From Paraburkholderia guartelaensis (lineage in GTDB: Bacteria; Pseudomonadota; Gammaproteobacteria; Burkholderiales; Burkholderiaceae), in the NCBI RefSeq assembly GCF_004353905.1, contig NZ_SMOD01000011.1, positions 62,001 to 126,000 of the forward strand: 64,000 nucleotides of DNA, in the 5' to 3' direction. The translations under genes and the position numbers were made by a program. The stretch's first letter is position 1. Each line of letters begins with the position of its first letter. Positions 1 through 8,191 of this stretch are shown piece after piece. The notes under the pieces were generated by a model, which was given only the letters and a program-made list of their open reading frames with translations, was not told the origin of the DNA and ran no database searches.

Positions 1-721
1 CGTCGAAGTGCCGCGCGAACGTCGCGCGCGACATGTGGCAAAGCTCGGCAAGCTCGGGCAGCGTCCAGGACTTGCTGGGCGCTTCGAACATGGCGTCGAT
101 GGCGGGTTGCAGGCGTGGGCGCTGCGCGAGCGCGAGCAGGCCGCGCGGCGGAGCGTCGCCGGCGCTCGCGTAGCGCAGCGTGAGCCCGAACAGCGCGCCC
201 GACAGATGGTTCACGAGCGACTCGCTGCCCGGCGCCGCCTCATACGCTTCGTCGCGCAACAGCGCGATCAGGCGCACGAGACGTTCGGGGGCTTGCGTGC
301 CGTCCCGCGCGCTATGCACGACGAGGCGCGCAGGCAGATTCTCGCGCAGCAGGCGCTGCGGCACGGCGGGCAGCAGGAAGCGGCCGCACAGGACGTCGGC
401 AATGGCGCCGTCGCCCACATTGGTTTCGATGCTCACGCCGTTTTCCAACCGCTTGGCAACCGCGGCGGGCGCCGCGCCGCTGCCGTCGTGCAGCACGTGC
501 GCGCTGCCCGAAGGAAACAGCACGATGTCGCCCGCATGGAGCGCGACGGGCGCGCCGTTCGCATCCTCGACGATGGCGCGCCCCGCAATCAGCACGTGAT
601 AGCGGATCTCGCGTTCCTTCGCAGCGGGGTCCTCGATGCGCCAGGGCGCGCCGAAATGGCAGCGCACGTCGAGGCGGCCGGCAACGGGCATCAGCGCGAG
701 AAGGCGGCTCAGCAGATCCAT
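1..721 (-). CDS. AraC-family transcriptional regulator with N-terminal cupin (partial)
   Basis: The gene reads leftward from an ATG at 721 and runs off the left edge, so only the first 240 residues are visible. The N-terminal part has the small beta-barrel character of the AraC-associated cupin domain: an arrangement reading GDIVLFPSGSAHVLHD near residues 65-80. The last visible residues (LCHMSRATFARHFD) are the start of the first AraC helix-turn-helix. Known proteins of this build are about 290-320 residues, so roughly the final 60-80 are missing, including the second DNA-binding helix. It is divergent from the AhpD-like gene at 871. In Burkholderia relatives such regulators often sit beside AhpD or oxidoreductase genes and control them, so it probably regulates that neighbour. 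The family call is firm; the ligand and target are inference. Confidence 0.85.
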   Translation of the reverse strand, partial: MDLLSRLLALMPVAGRLDVRCHFGAPWRIEDPAAKEREIRYHVLIAGRAIVEDANGAPVALHAGDIVLFPSGSAHVLHDGSGAAPAAVAKRLENGVSIETNVGDGAIADVLCGRFLLPAVPQRLLRENLPARLVVHSARDGTQAPERLVRLIALLRDEAYEAAPGSESLVNHLSGALFGLTLRYASAGDAPPRGLLALAQRPRLQPAIDAMFEAPSKSWTLPELAELCHMSRATFARHFD

Positions 722-870
722 GGTGGGCGAGTGAGACGATTGAGCATGAAGTCGCGCCATTCTGGCATTAAAAGCGCGATGGTGCGCGACTACACTGCAG
801 CCATGCCATCGACGATGGCAGCGCGACACAGACACCCGCTCGCGACCATGCAACGTTAAAGGAGCAAAAC

Positions 871-1407
871 ATGTCCCGTCTTTCCGCCATCAAGCCTGAA
901 GCCGCCACCGGCGCCGCCGCTGAAATCTTTGCAAAGATCCGCAAGGCCGTGGGCAAGGTGCCCAACGCCTACGCCACCATCGGCACGCATAGCCCCGAAG
1001 CGCTGGGCGCGCTGCTCAACATGGAGGCCGTGATCTCCGCCGGCACGCTGTCGAAGCCCGATATCGAAGCGATCAAGCTCGCGGTGAGCGAAGTGGCGGG
1101 TTGTGATTACTGTCTCGCGGCGCACACGCTGGCGGGCAAGTTCGCCGGGCTCGCGCCGGAAACGATGAAGGCGGTCCGCGCAGGAGAAGCGACCGGCGAC
1201 GCGAAGCGCGACGCGCTCGTGCACTTCGTCCGCCTGCTGGTGAAGACGCACGGCACGGTGCCCGAAGCGGAAGTGAGCGCGATTCGCGAAGCCGGTTATA
1301 CCGAGCGCCAGATCGTGGAAATCGCGCTCGCCGTGACGTCGATTACGTTCACGAACCTCGTGAACCGCATCAACGATACGACTCTGGATTTCCCGGCCGC
1401 ACCGTAA
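871..1407 (+). CDS. Carboxymuconolactone decarboxylase/AhpD-like peroxidase-related protein
   Basis: This 178-residue protein belongs to the CMD/AhpD family. It carries the redox motif CxxCxxxH (C78, C81, H85 in GCDYCLAAH), which in AhpD forms the thiol pair used for peroxide or disulfide chemistry. The all-helical composition and length fit the single-domain members often called uncharacterised peroxidase-related enzymes. The ATG at 871 follows AAGGAGCAAAAC, a good ribosome binding site. It is divergent from an AraC regulator across about 150 bp, suggesting AraC control, perhaps in response to an oxidant or electrophile. It is not a true 4-carboxymuconolactone decarboxylase by context, because no beta-ketoadipate genes lie nearby. 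Function beyond redox chemistry is not resolved. Confidence 0.85.
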   Translation: MSRLSAIKPEAATGAAAEIFAKIRKAVGKVPNAYATIGTHSPEALGALLNMEAVISAGTLSKPDIEAIKLAVSEVAGCDYCLAAHTLAGKFAGLAPETMKAVRAGEATGDAKRDALVHFVRLLVKTHGTVPEAEVSAIREAGYTERQIVEIALAVTSITFTNLVNRINDTTLDFPAAP

Positions 1408-1495
1408 CGTAGCGGCAACGGTTTTACCACCCCGCGTGCGCTGGACACGACATCAATCGTGCCAGCGCACGCGAGCGCTTGTTCCACAAAAACGT

Positions 1496-1524
1496 TTGAA
1501 AGTGTGCATATGCATACATAGAAT
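1496..1524 (+). promoter_or_regulatory. Sigma-70 promoter of the thiolase-marR pair
   Basis: TTGAAA at 1496-1501 and TAGAAT at 1519-1524 are separated by exactly 17 bp, each one mismatch from consensus. The start site would fall near 1531, about 30 bp before the thiolase ATG at 1561. Confidence 0.6.
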
Positions 1525-1529
1525 GTACA
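1503..1529. promoter_or_regulatory. Candidate operator overlapping the thiolase promoter
   Basis: The spacer and -10 region hold two nested dyads: TGCATATGCA (1505-1514, perfect palindrome) and TACAT-AGA-ATGTA (1515-1527, perfect arms). A repressor bound here would block RNA polymerase. The MarR gene downstream in the same unit is the obvious candidate, which would make it autoregulated. Inference from sequence only. Confidence 0.4.
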
Positions 1530-1560
1530 TGGAACAGTGCACATCAAAGGAGAGTTGACC

Positions 1561-2745
1561 ATGAGTACACGCGAGATCGTTTTGTGCCAGCCGGTGCGTA
1601 CGGCAATTGGCGGATTCAACGGTGCGTTCAAGGGCGTTCCGGCCACGGAGCTAGGCGCAGCGGCGGTGCGCGAAACGCTCGCGCGCGCAAATCTCAACCC
1701 GGCGCGGCTCGGCTCCGTGGTGCTCGGCAACGTGATCCAGGCGGGCAACAAGATGAATCCCGCGCGCCAGGCCGAGCTTGGCGGCGGCGTGCCGGTTCAG
1801 GTGCCTGCGCTCACGGTGAACCGCGTGTGCGGCTCCGGCGCGCAGGCCGTTGCGAGCGCCGCGCAGGAAGTGATGCTGGGTCTTGCCGACGTCGCGCTCG
1901 CGGGCGGCATGGAGAACATGGACCGCGCGCCGTATCTGCTGGACGGCGGGCGGTGGGGCTATCGCATGGGCAACGCCGAGATTCACGACAGCATGCTGCG
2001 CGACGGTCTCGTCGATGCGTTTTCGGGCCAGCATTCGGGCTGGCATACGGAAGACCTCGTGACGCGGGCCGGGCTCACGCGTGCTGAACAGGACAACTGG
2101 GCCGCGCGTTCGCAGCAACGCTTTGCTGCCGCACAGGCCGCGGGGCGCTTCAAGGAAGAAATCGTCGCGGTGGAGATCAAGGGCAAGAAGGGCATGGAGC
2201 GCATCGATACCGACGAAGCGCCGCGCCCCGACACGACGCTCGAAGGGCTCGCGAAACTGCGTCCCGCGTTTCGCCCGGACGGCACGATCACGGCGGGCAA
2301 CGCGCCCGGCCTGAACAGCGCGGCGAGCGCCATGCTCGTGGCCGAGCGCGGCTTTGCCGAATCCGAAGGCCTCGCGCCCATGGTCAGGCTCGTGGCGTGG
2401 GGCGTCGCGGCGGTGGAGCCGGGTATGTTCGGCCTTGGCCCCGTGCCCGCCGTGCAACTCGCGTTGGGGCGCGCCGGCTGGTCGCTGGGTGACGTCGAGC
2501 GCTTCGAGATCAACGAGGCATTCGCGGCGGTGCCGCTCGCGGTCATGAAGCAGCTTGGCATTCCCGAGGACATCGTGAACGTGGAAGGCGGCGCGATTGC
2601 GCATGGCCACCCCATCGGCGCGACGGGCGCGATTCTCACCACGCGCCTCGCGTGGTCGATGCAGCGCGACGGGTTGCGTCGCGGCGTCGTGACGCTTTGC
2701 ATCGGCGGAGGCCAGGGTATCGCGCTCGCGCTCGAGAAAGTATGA
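1561..2745 (+). CDS. Acetyl-CoA C-acyltransferase (thiolase)
   Basis: A 394-residue degradative/biosynthetic thiolase that condenses or cleaves acyl-CoA and acetyl-CoA. The nucleophilic cysteine is C90 in NRVCGSGAQAV. The catalytic histidine lies in GGAIAHGHPIGATG, and the second active-site cysteine in LCIGGGQG near the C-terminus. Length and motifs are full and normal for PhaA/BktB/AtoB-type enzymes. I chose the ATG at 1561 over an in-frame ATG at 1537 because AAAGGAGAG lies just before it and the protein then begins at the conserved core. marR follows 62 bp downstream on the same strand, so the two are probably co-transcribed. Exact chain-length preference, and whether it serves polyhydroxybutyrate synthesis or beta-oxidation, cannot be told from sequence. 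Confidence 0.92.
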   Translation: MSTREIVLCQPVRTAIGGFNGAFKGVPATELGAAAVRETLARANLNPARLGSVVLGNVIQAGNKMNPARQAELGGGVPVQVPALTVNRVCGSGAQAVASAAQEVMLGLADVALAGGMENMDRAPYLLDGGRWGYRMGNAEIHDSMLRDGLVDAFSGQHSGWHTEDLVTRAGLTRAEQDNWAARSQQRFAAAQAAGRFKEEIVAVEIKGKKGMERIDTDEAPRPDTTLEGLAKLRPAFRPDGTITAGNAPGLNSAASAMLVAERGFAESEGLAPMVRLVAWGVAAVEPGMFGLGPVPAVQLALGRAGWSLGDVERFEINEAFAAVPLAVMKQLGIPEDIVNVEGGAIAHGHPIGATGAILTTRLAWSMQRDGLRRGVVTLCIGGGQGIALALEKV

Positions 2746-2807
2746 TGGCCGGGCCACGCGAGGCGCGTGGGGCTGAGATACGGACTGGGACACAGGTGGG
2801 GAACACG

Positions 2808-3242
2808 ATGACGAAGCGGATCACACGCGAGGAATGCAACTGTTTTGCGCTGCGGCAGGCCGCGCGTTTCGTCACGCAGCTTTACGAGCGCCACCTCTCG
2901 CAGGCCGACGTGACGGCCGCGCAGTTCACCATCCTCTCTCGCCTCGCGGGACGGCCCGACGCCACGGCCGCCGAACTGTCCGACGACCTCGTGATGGATC
3001 GCACGACGCTCGTGCGGGCGCTGAAGCCGTTGCAACGTGACGGCCTCGTGCTCACGGCGGCGGCCGAACACGACACGCGCACGCTCGTCTACCGGCTGTC
3101 GGCTGCGGGCTTGCGGCGCTACGACAAGGCCCATGCGCTTTGGCTCGACGCACAGGCCGAGTTCGAGCAGCACATGAAGCGCGACCGCGCAAAGGCGCTC
3201 CGCAGCGAACTATTTGCACTGACGAAGGCTGCGGCGGGCTGA
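2808..3242 (+). CDS. MarR-family transcriptional regulator
   Basis: A 144-residue winged-helix regulator. Residues 40-100 contain the MarR DNA-binding unit (ATAAELSDDLVMDRTTLVRALKPL), followed by the wing around DTRTLVYRLS. The N-terminal helix carries two cysteines (EECNCFALRQAAR); this ECxCF pattern is common in a MarR subgroup and may sense oxidation, though that is inference. The ATG at 2808 gives the family length; an upstream in-frame extension reaching into the thiolase gene is not convincing. It follows the thiolase gene by 62 bp and may repress the thiolase promoter, which has overlapping dyads. Confidence 0.88.
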   Translation: MTKRITREECNCFALRQAARFVTQLYERHLSQADVTAAQFTILSRLAGRPDATAAELSDDLVMDRTTLVRALKPLQRDGLVLTAAAEHDTRTLVYRLSAAGLRRYDKAHALWLDAQAEFEQHMKRDRAKALRSELFALTKAAAG

Positions 3243-3369
3243 CACTACACTTACGCAAGCACGCGTTTCGTAAGCCCCTGAGGCAAGGCGGTCACGCCAG
3301 AGATCAGATCTGGCGCGAAAATGGCATCATGAGAATTCCAGGAGTCTGACGCATTGCCGCCGGGTTCTC

Positions 3370-4728
3370 ATGAGACGATATCGACCGCCGCCGCCCAATT
3401 TCCTGCGTGACCACGCGCATCCAGCCTGGCGCGATATCGCGTTGACTACGCTGCCCGTGGCCCTGTTCTGCGCGGTGGTGATCGGTGTTGTCTTCTGGCT
3501 CGTCGATCCGGCGCCGCCGCGCACGATCACGATCAGCGCGGGCCCCACCGACAGTTCCTTCATGCAAATGGCGCAAGCCTACCGCGCGATCCTCGCGCGC
3601 AATGGCGTGACGCTCAAGATCCTCGAATCGGACGGCTCGGTGCAGAACCTGCAGCGCCTGCTCGATCCGAAGCAGCACGTGGACCTCGCGTTCGTGCAGG
3701 GCGGCGTCGCCGACGGCATCGATACACGCTCGCTCATGTCGCTCGGCAGCGTGGCCTATTTGCCCATCGTCGTTTTCTATTACGGTTCGGGCCTCACGCG
3801 GCTGTCCGAACTCGACGGCAAGCGCATCGCCATTGGCCGCGTGGGCAGCGGCACGCGCGAGCTGGCGCTCAAGCTGCTCTCAGCGAACGGCATCGATCCC
3901 GGCGGAGACTCCACGTTCCTGCCGCTCGACGGCATGGATGCGGCCACGGCGCTCGTCTCCGGCCGCGTGGAGGCCGCGATGCTGAGCGGCGACTCGACCA
4001 CGCGGGCGCTCATGCTGCGTTTGCTCGACATCCCCGGCATCTCCGTCATGAGCTTCGACGAAGCGGCCGCCTATACGCGGCTCTTTCCGTATCTGGAGAA
4101 CGTCGACCTGCCGCCCGGCGTGCTCGATCTGCGCAGGCGGCAGCCACGCGAGACGGTGCACCTGATCGGCCCGACCGTCGAACTCGTCGCGCGCGATACG
4201 CTGCATCCCGCGCTCTCCGACCTGCTCATCGAAGCGGCGGGCGAGGTGAACGGCGCGCCCGGACTCCTGCAGCGCGAGGGCCAGTTTCCGAGCCCGGCGG
4301 TGCACGACTTTCGCGTGAGCGAGGACGCCACGCGCTACTACAAGTCGGGCAAGAGCTTTCTCTATCGCGCGCTGCCGTTCTGGCTCGCGAGCGTGACGGA
4401 CCGTCTGCTCGTGCTGCTGCTGCCGTTGGCCGTGCTCGTGATTCCCGCGTTGCGCACGATACCGGCGCTGTACCGCTGGCGCGTACGCTCGCGCATTTAT
4501 CGCTACTACGGTGCGCTCATCGCCATCGAGCGCGACGCGCGCATGCATACGAACGAAGAACAGCGACGTGCGTTGCTCGAAGAACTCGACGAGATCGAGC
4601 GCTCGCTCAATACGCTGCGCATGCCGCTCGCGTTCGCCGATGCGTTTTACGTGTTGCGCGAACACGTGGGTTTCGTGCGTATGCATTTGGGTGCAAACGA
4701 GTCGCAGTCACACTCCAGCGCGGTCTAA
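3370..4728 (+). CDS. TAXI-family (TRAP-associated) solute-binding protein, membrane anchored at both ends
   Basis: A 452-residue protein. After a short basic cytoplasmic start, a membrane helix spans about residues 24-45. Residues 52-320 are a TAXI-type periplasmic binding domain (TITISAGPTDSSF near 53-64, DLAFVQGG near 105-112, IAIGRVGSGTREL). A second strongly hydrophobic helix follows at about 345-366, then a roughly 85-residue basic, coiled-coil-like cytoplasmic tail. Classical TAXI proteins are free periplasmic receptors of TRAP transporters. This one is anchored twice, and no DctQ/DctM-type membrane genes are nearby. Known homologues of this layout are annotated only by the TAXI domain. 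It may be a sensor or receptor rather than a transporter component, but that is inference. The gene stands alone. Confidence 0.82.
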   Translation: MRRYRPPPPNFLRDHAHPAWRDIALTTLPVALFCAVVIGVVFWLVDPAPPRTITISAGPTDSSFMQMAQAYRAILARNGVTLKILESDGSVQNLQRLLDPKQHVDLAFVQGGVADGIDTRSLMSLGSVAYLPIVVFYYGSGLTRLSELDGKRIAIGRVGSGTRELALKLLSANGIDPGGDSTFLPLDGMDAATALVSGRVEAAMLSGDSTTRALMLRLLDIPGISVMSFDEAAAYTRLFPYLENVDLPPGVLDLRRRQPRETVHLIGPTVELVARDTLHPALSDLLIEAAGEVNGAPGLLQREGQFPSPAVHDFRVSEDATRYYKSGKSFLYRALPFWLASVTDRLLVLLLPLAVLVIPALRTIPALYRWRVRSRIYRYYGALIAIERDARMHTNEEQRRALLEELDEIERSLNTLRMPLAFADAFYVLREHVGFVRMHLGANESQSHSSAV

Positions 4729-4816
4729 TCCGTATTCACGATATTGTTACGCTCAACGTAGTTTTTGATCTCGTTGATGCAAGTCGCTTAATCGCAGTGC
4801 TGCAGCACGTCTTCGG

Positions 4817-4846
4817 TTGACACTGCGAGTCTCATCCCTTTATTTT
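4817..4846 (+). promoter_or_regulatory. Candidate sigma-70 promoter for the DUF3300-DUF2950 pair
   Basis: A perfect TTGACA at 4817-4822 is followed after 18 bp by TATTTT at 4841-4846 (four of six matches). It lies in a relatively AT-rich stretch about 110 bp before the DUF3300 start. Confidence 0.4.
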
Positions 4847-4956
4847 TTTGTGGCCATGCCGTAGCGGCTTCGAGATTGTGAGGATCGCTTGAGGTTTGCG
4901 AATGTTCGATCCCTGCGCATTTCAGAACCATTGTTCGTAACCGGGAGGACCATAAC

Positions 4957-6327
4957 GTGAAAACATCCGGTGCAAACCAGCGTCTTGCCTGGCTCGTGTG
5001 TGCCACACTCGCGGGCGCGCCGCTTTTCGTGGGTCCACTCGGGCCCACTGCCGCGCTTGCGCAGAACGCGGCGCATCTATCGAGCCAGCAGCTCGATTCG
5101 CTCACCGCGCCCATCGCGCTCTATCCCGACGCGTTGCTCGCGCAGGTCCTCATGGCCTCCACGTTCCCGCAAGACGTGTCCGCCGCCGCCGCGTGGTCGA
5201 AGTCCAACCCTAACCTCAAGGGCGACGATGCGGTGAAGGCCGTGGCCTCCCAGCCTTGGGACCCGAGCGTGCAGTCGCTCGTGGCGTTTCCGCAGGCGCT
5301 CGCCACCATGGCTTCGAAGCCAGAGTGGGTTCAGCAAATCGGCGATGCTTTTCTCGCGCAGCCCAACGACGTGATGGATTCCGTGCAGCGCCTGCGCGCG
5401 CAGGCGCAGAAGGCGGGCAACCTCAAGTCCAATGAGCAGCAGAAGGTCGTGGTGCAGCCGGCCTCGAGTACGTCGACCACGCAAACCATCGTGATCGAGC
5501 CGGCCAATCCGCAAGTGGTCTACGTGCCGACGTATAACCCGACGGTGGTCTATGGCGCGTGGCCGTATCCGGCCTACCCGCCTGTGTACATGCCGCCGCC
5601 TCCGGGCTATGCCATGGCCACCGCCTTTGTGGGCGGGCTTGCGTTCGGTGCGGGCGTGGCGGTCGCGAACTCGCTGTGGGGCGGGGTCAACTGGGGCACC
5701 AACAATGTCAACGTCAACGTCAATCGCTACAACAACATCAACGTCAATAACCGCATCAACACGACCAACGCCACGCAGAACTGGAATAGCAACGCCAACG
5801 TCCAGCGTCGGCAGCAGAACATCAACAACGCGAATCTCAACGGACAGCGCGGCCAGTACCGCGGCTATGATCAGTCCCGCACGCAGGCCATGCAGACCTT
5901 GCAGAACCGCACTGGCCAGAACATGAGCGGCAGTGCGCAACAGAGATACCAGGGCATCGAGCAAGGCGGCCGGCCGAACGCAAACGGCGGCAACGCGGCG
6001 AACGCCAATCGCGGCAACGAACTGAACAATCGCGCCCAGAATGGCGCGCAAAACGCCAACCGTGGCAACGAGTTGAACAATCGCGGGCAGAACGGCGCGC
6101 AAAACGCGAACCGTGCGAACGATCTCAACAACCGGGCGCAGAGCATGAATCGCGACAACGCGTTACGCGGCGCAGGCGACGGCGCCAATGCGCGGCTCGA
6201 ACAACAACGCGGCCAGCAAAGCCGCGAAGCGTTCCAGAGCCATGGCGGCTTCAACGGCGGTGGTGGTGGTGGTGGCGGGTTCGGCGGTGGCGGCGGAGGT
6301 GGCGGACGTCACATCGGCCGTCGATAA
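4957..6327 (+). CDS. DUF3300 domain-containing exported protein with Asn-rich repeats and Gly-rich tail
   Basis: A 456-residue exported protein. The signal peptide ends near residue 35 (TAALAQ). Residues 42-210 match DUF3300, with the characteristic LTAPIALYPDALLAQVLMAST and WDPSVQSLVAFPQ blocks. A Pro/Tyr-rich bridge and a short hydrophobic Gly/Ala segment (about 225-245) follow. Then come an Asn-rich region with three tandem 17-residue units (from residue 349) and a polyglycine tail ending in RHIGRR. The start follows GGGAGGACCATAAC. The DUF2950 gene begins 26 bp downstream; these two domains commonly occur as neighbours in Burkholderia. The role is unknown. The composition suggests an envelope or surface-associated, partly disordered protein. 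Confidence 0.88.
   Translation: MKTSGANQRLAWLVCATLAGAPLFVGPLGPTAALAQNAAHLSSQQLDSLTAPIALYPDALLAQVLMASTFPQDVSAAAAWSKSNPNLKGDDAVKAVASQPWDPSVQSLVAFPQALATMASKPEWVQQIGDAFLAQPNDVMDSVQRLRAQAQKAGNLKSNEQQKVVVQPASSTSTTQTIVIEPANPQVVYVPTYNPTVVYGAWPYPAYPPVYMPPPPGYAMATAFVGGLAFGAGVAVANSLWGGVNWGTNNVNVNVNRYNNINVNNRINTTNATQNWNSNANVQRRQQNINNANLNGQRGQYRGYDQSRTQAMQTLQNRTGQNMSGSAQQRYQGIEQGGRPNANGGNAANANRGNELNNRAQNGAQNANRGNELNNRGQNGAQNANRANDLNNRAQSMNRDNALRGAGDGANARLEQQRGQQSREAFQSHGGFNGGGGGGGGFGGGGGGGGRHIGRR
6001..6141 (+). repeat. Three tandem 51-bp (17-codon) units inside the DUF3300 gene
   Basis: Units begin at 6001, 6052 and 6103 and encode NANRGNELNNRAQNGAQ and variants; the third is cut to 13 codons. The copies differ mainly at synonymous positions plus Ala/Gly and Glu/Asp changes, so they are not a very recent duplication. 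Confidence 0.85.
6253..6309 (+). repeat. GGN-codon run encoding a polyglycine tail
   Basis: A near-uninterrupted run of glycine codons (GGT/GGC) at the 3' end of the DUF3300 gene, broken by one Phe codon. Such runs can change length by slippage. Confidence 0.7.
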
Positions 6328-6353
6328 CGTTGAACATCATGAGGAGTCTAAAA

Positions 6354-7298
6354 ATGATCCGCATTTCCGCACGCCGCCTGCCGCACGACTACGCGCTCGC
6401 ACTTGGTACGGCACTCGCGCTCTTTGGCGCGCCCGCGCTGCTGCCCGCCCAGTTCGGCGGCGCCGCCGTCTACGCGCAAGCCGTCTTCGCCACGCCCGAA
6501 GCGGCCGCGAACGCGTTCACCGATGCACTCGCCACCAACGACCAGGGCGCCATGAAGCACGTGCTCGGCAACGACTTCACCGCCTTCATCCCAACGCAAA
6601 ACATCGGTCAGGACGATATCGACGACTTCCTTGGCGCCTGGGCGAAGGGCCATCGCGTCGTACCCGACGCCACGCCGGTTGCCGGCAAGGCGAGCGCTCA
6701 TGTCGAGGTGGGCGACAGTGGCTGGACGCTGCCCATCCCTATCGTGCAGTCGGGCAAAGGCTGGCATTTCGACCCGCGTGAAGGCGCAAGCGAAATTCTC
6801 ACGCGCCGGATCGGCCGCAACGAGCGGGCTGCCATGCTCTCCTCGCTCGCCTACGTCGACGCGCAGAACGACTATCGCAAGCTCACGCAGCACTATGCGC
6901 AGCGCCTCGTGAGCACACCGGGCACGCACGACGGTTTGTACTGGCCGGTCGAGCCGGGTGAGACCGAAAGTCCGCTCGGACCGCTCGCCTCGACCATGCC
7001 GGGTAACGCGAAGATCACGCCGACCGAGGGGTATCACGGCTATCACTTCCGCATTCTCACCGCGCAGGGACCGCACGCCAGCGGCGGTGCGCGCAGCTAT
7101 CTCGAGAACGGGAATCTGAGCGGCGGTTTTGCGCTCGTGGCCTGGCCGGCGCAGTACGGCAAGACAGGTGTGATGAGCTTCATCATCAACCAGGACGGCC
7201 AGCTTTATCAGAAGAACCTCGGGCCGAACAGCGCGCATACGGCAGAAGCGATCAAGGCATTCGATCCCGACTCGTCCTGGCAGGCCACCACACCCTGA
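6354..7298 (+). CDS. DUF2950 domain-containing exported protein
   Basis: A 314-residue protein with an N-terminal export signal (hydrophobic stretch about residues 14-40). A DUF2950 body follows, including the block GETESPLGPLA, the motif GYHGYHFRILTAQGPHA and the late NQDGQLYQKNLGP segment. I chose the ATG at 6354 because GAGGAG lies seven bases before it; in-frame TTG and ATG codons at 6330 and 6339 overlap that ribosome binding site. It follows the DUF3300 gene by 26 bp, so the pair is almost certainly one transcript. The biochemical function of DUF2950 is not established. The pairing and export signals point to an envelope role. Confidence 0.88.
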   Translation: MIRISARRLPHDYALALGTALALFGAPALLPAQFGGAAVYAQAVFATPEAAANAFTDALATNDQGAMKHVLGNDFTAFIPTQNIGQDDIDDFLGAWAKGHRVVPDATPVAGKASAHVEVGDSGWTLPIPIVQSGKGWHFDPREGASEILTRRIGRNERAAMLSSLAYVDAQNDYRKLTQHYAQRLVSTPGTHDGLYWPVEPGETESPLGPLASTMPGNAKITPTEGYHGYHFRILTAQGPHASGGARSYLENGNLSGGFALVAWPAQYGKTGVMSFIINQDGQLYQKNLGPNSAHTAEAIKAFDPDSSWQATTP

Positions 7299-7381
7299 TC
7301 GGCGATCCGCCGTCCGTCGGATGGCATGATTTCCGACGTTGTTCTCTAACGGACGCCTCACACGGAATTCGGGCACAATCA

Positions 7382-7418
7382 AGCCACGGCGATGTGGCTG
7401 TCGCCCGATGCGGGCTTT
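7382..7418 (+). terminator. Paired hairpins, possible weak terminator after DUF2950
   Basis: AGCCAC (7382-7387) pairs with GTGGCT (7394-7399). GCCCG (7403-7407) pairs with CGGGC (7411-7415) and is followed by TTT. The T-run is short, so this is a weak call; it could also be leader structure of the next gene. Confidence 0.3.
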
Positions 7419-7495
7419 GGCCAACGGAAGCGGAGGAGTCGGGCATACGGATTGCTCAATCTTCCCCGCACTCTCATTCGTGTGGAGATAACCAA

Positions 7496-8083
7496 ATGCA
7501 ACGACGCAACTTCATGCTAACGGCGGCGGTGACCCTTGCCTCGGGCGGTCTCACGCTCGCGGGCTGCACCACCACGACGAATTCGAATTCCACGGCGTCG
7601 CAGAACATGTCCAAGCGGCAGTCGATCGACGCGTCCGTGGACGGCACGCTCTCGCGGCTGTATTCGACCGTCAAAGGCTCGCACGAACTGCTCGCGAAGT
7701 CGCGCGGCGTGCTGGTGTTCCCCGAAGTGCTGCAGGCCGGCTTCATCGTCGGCGCGCAGTATGGCGAGGGCGCGTTGCGCGTGGGCGGCGCGACGGTCGG
7801 CTACTACAGCACGGCGTCGGGCTCGTTCGGCCTGCAGGCCGGCGCTCAGTCGAAGGCGCTCATCTTCGCCTTCATGACGCAGGATGCGCTCGACAAATTC
7901 CGCGCGACGGATGGCTGGGCAGCGGGCGCCGACGCCTCGGTCGCGCTCGTGACCGTGGGCGCGAATGGCGTCGTCGACACCAACACGGCCACGCACCCGG
8001 TGGAAGCCTTCGTGCTGACCAACGCGGGCCTGATGGCCGACGTCTCGCTGGCGGGCACCAAGGTCACGCGTCTGAACATCTGA
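7496..8083 (+). CDS. SYLF/YSC84-domain lipoprotein
   Basis: A 195-residue protein. It begins with a lipoprotein signal whose lipobox LTLAGC places the lipidated cysteine at about residue 22. From about residue 45 a SYLF (YSC84-type, lipid-binding) domain follows, with ARGVLVFPEV-like, GGATVGYYSTASGSFGLQAGAQ and VALVTVGANG blocks typical of the family. The start at 7496 follows GTGGAGATAACCAA. SYLF proteins bind membrane lipids in eukaryotes; bacterial members are mostly uncharacterised envelope lipoproteins. It lies downstream of the DUF3300/DUF2950 pair but about 200 bp away, with hairpins between, so it is likely a separate unit. Confidence 0.9.
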   Translation: MQRRNFMLTAAVTLASGGLTLAGCTTTTNSNSTASQNMSKRQSIDASVDGTLSRLYSTVKGSHELLAKSRGVLVFPEVLQAGFIVGAQYGEGALRVGGATVGYYSTASGSFGLQAGAQSKALIFAFMTQDALDKFRATDGWAAGADASVALVTVGANGVVDTNTATHPVEAFVLTNAGLMADVSLAGTKVTRLNI

Positions 8084-8115
8084 TAGGCGCGCTCCGGTAA
8101 AAAGCGCCGGATCAT

Positions 8116-8148
8116 GTAAAAAGGGCAAGGCGATCAAGCCTTGCCCTT
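8116..8148. terminator. Intrinsic terminator between the SYLF and yeeE-like genes
   Basis: A perfect 11-bp stem, AAGGGCAAGGC (8121-8131) with GCCTTGCCCTT (8138-8148), has a 6-nt loop. Read leftward it is followed by a run of T residues (TTTTTA), so it mainly ends the leftward yeeE-like transcript. It can also serve the rightward SYLF gene. Confidence 0.75.
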
Positions 8149-8191
8149 CGTCATTTCTGCGCGGCCCGAACTGGCGCCGTCGCGTACGGCC

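Noticed and set aside
8..859. Long plus-strand open frame covering the AraC gene
   Set aside because: It is antisense to the AraC-family regulator, which has clear family motifs. The Arg/His/Ala-rich translation is the usual GC-rich shadow.
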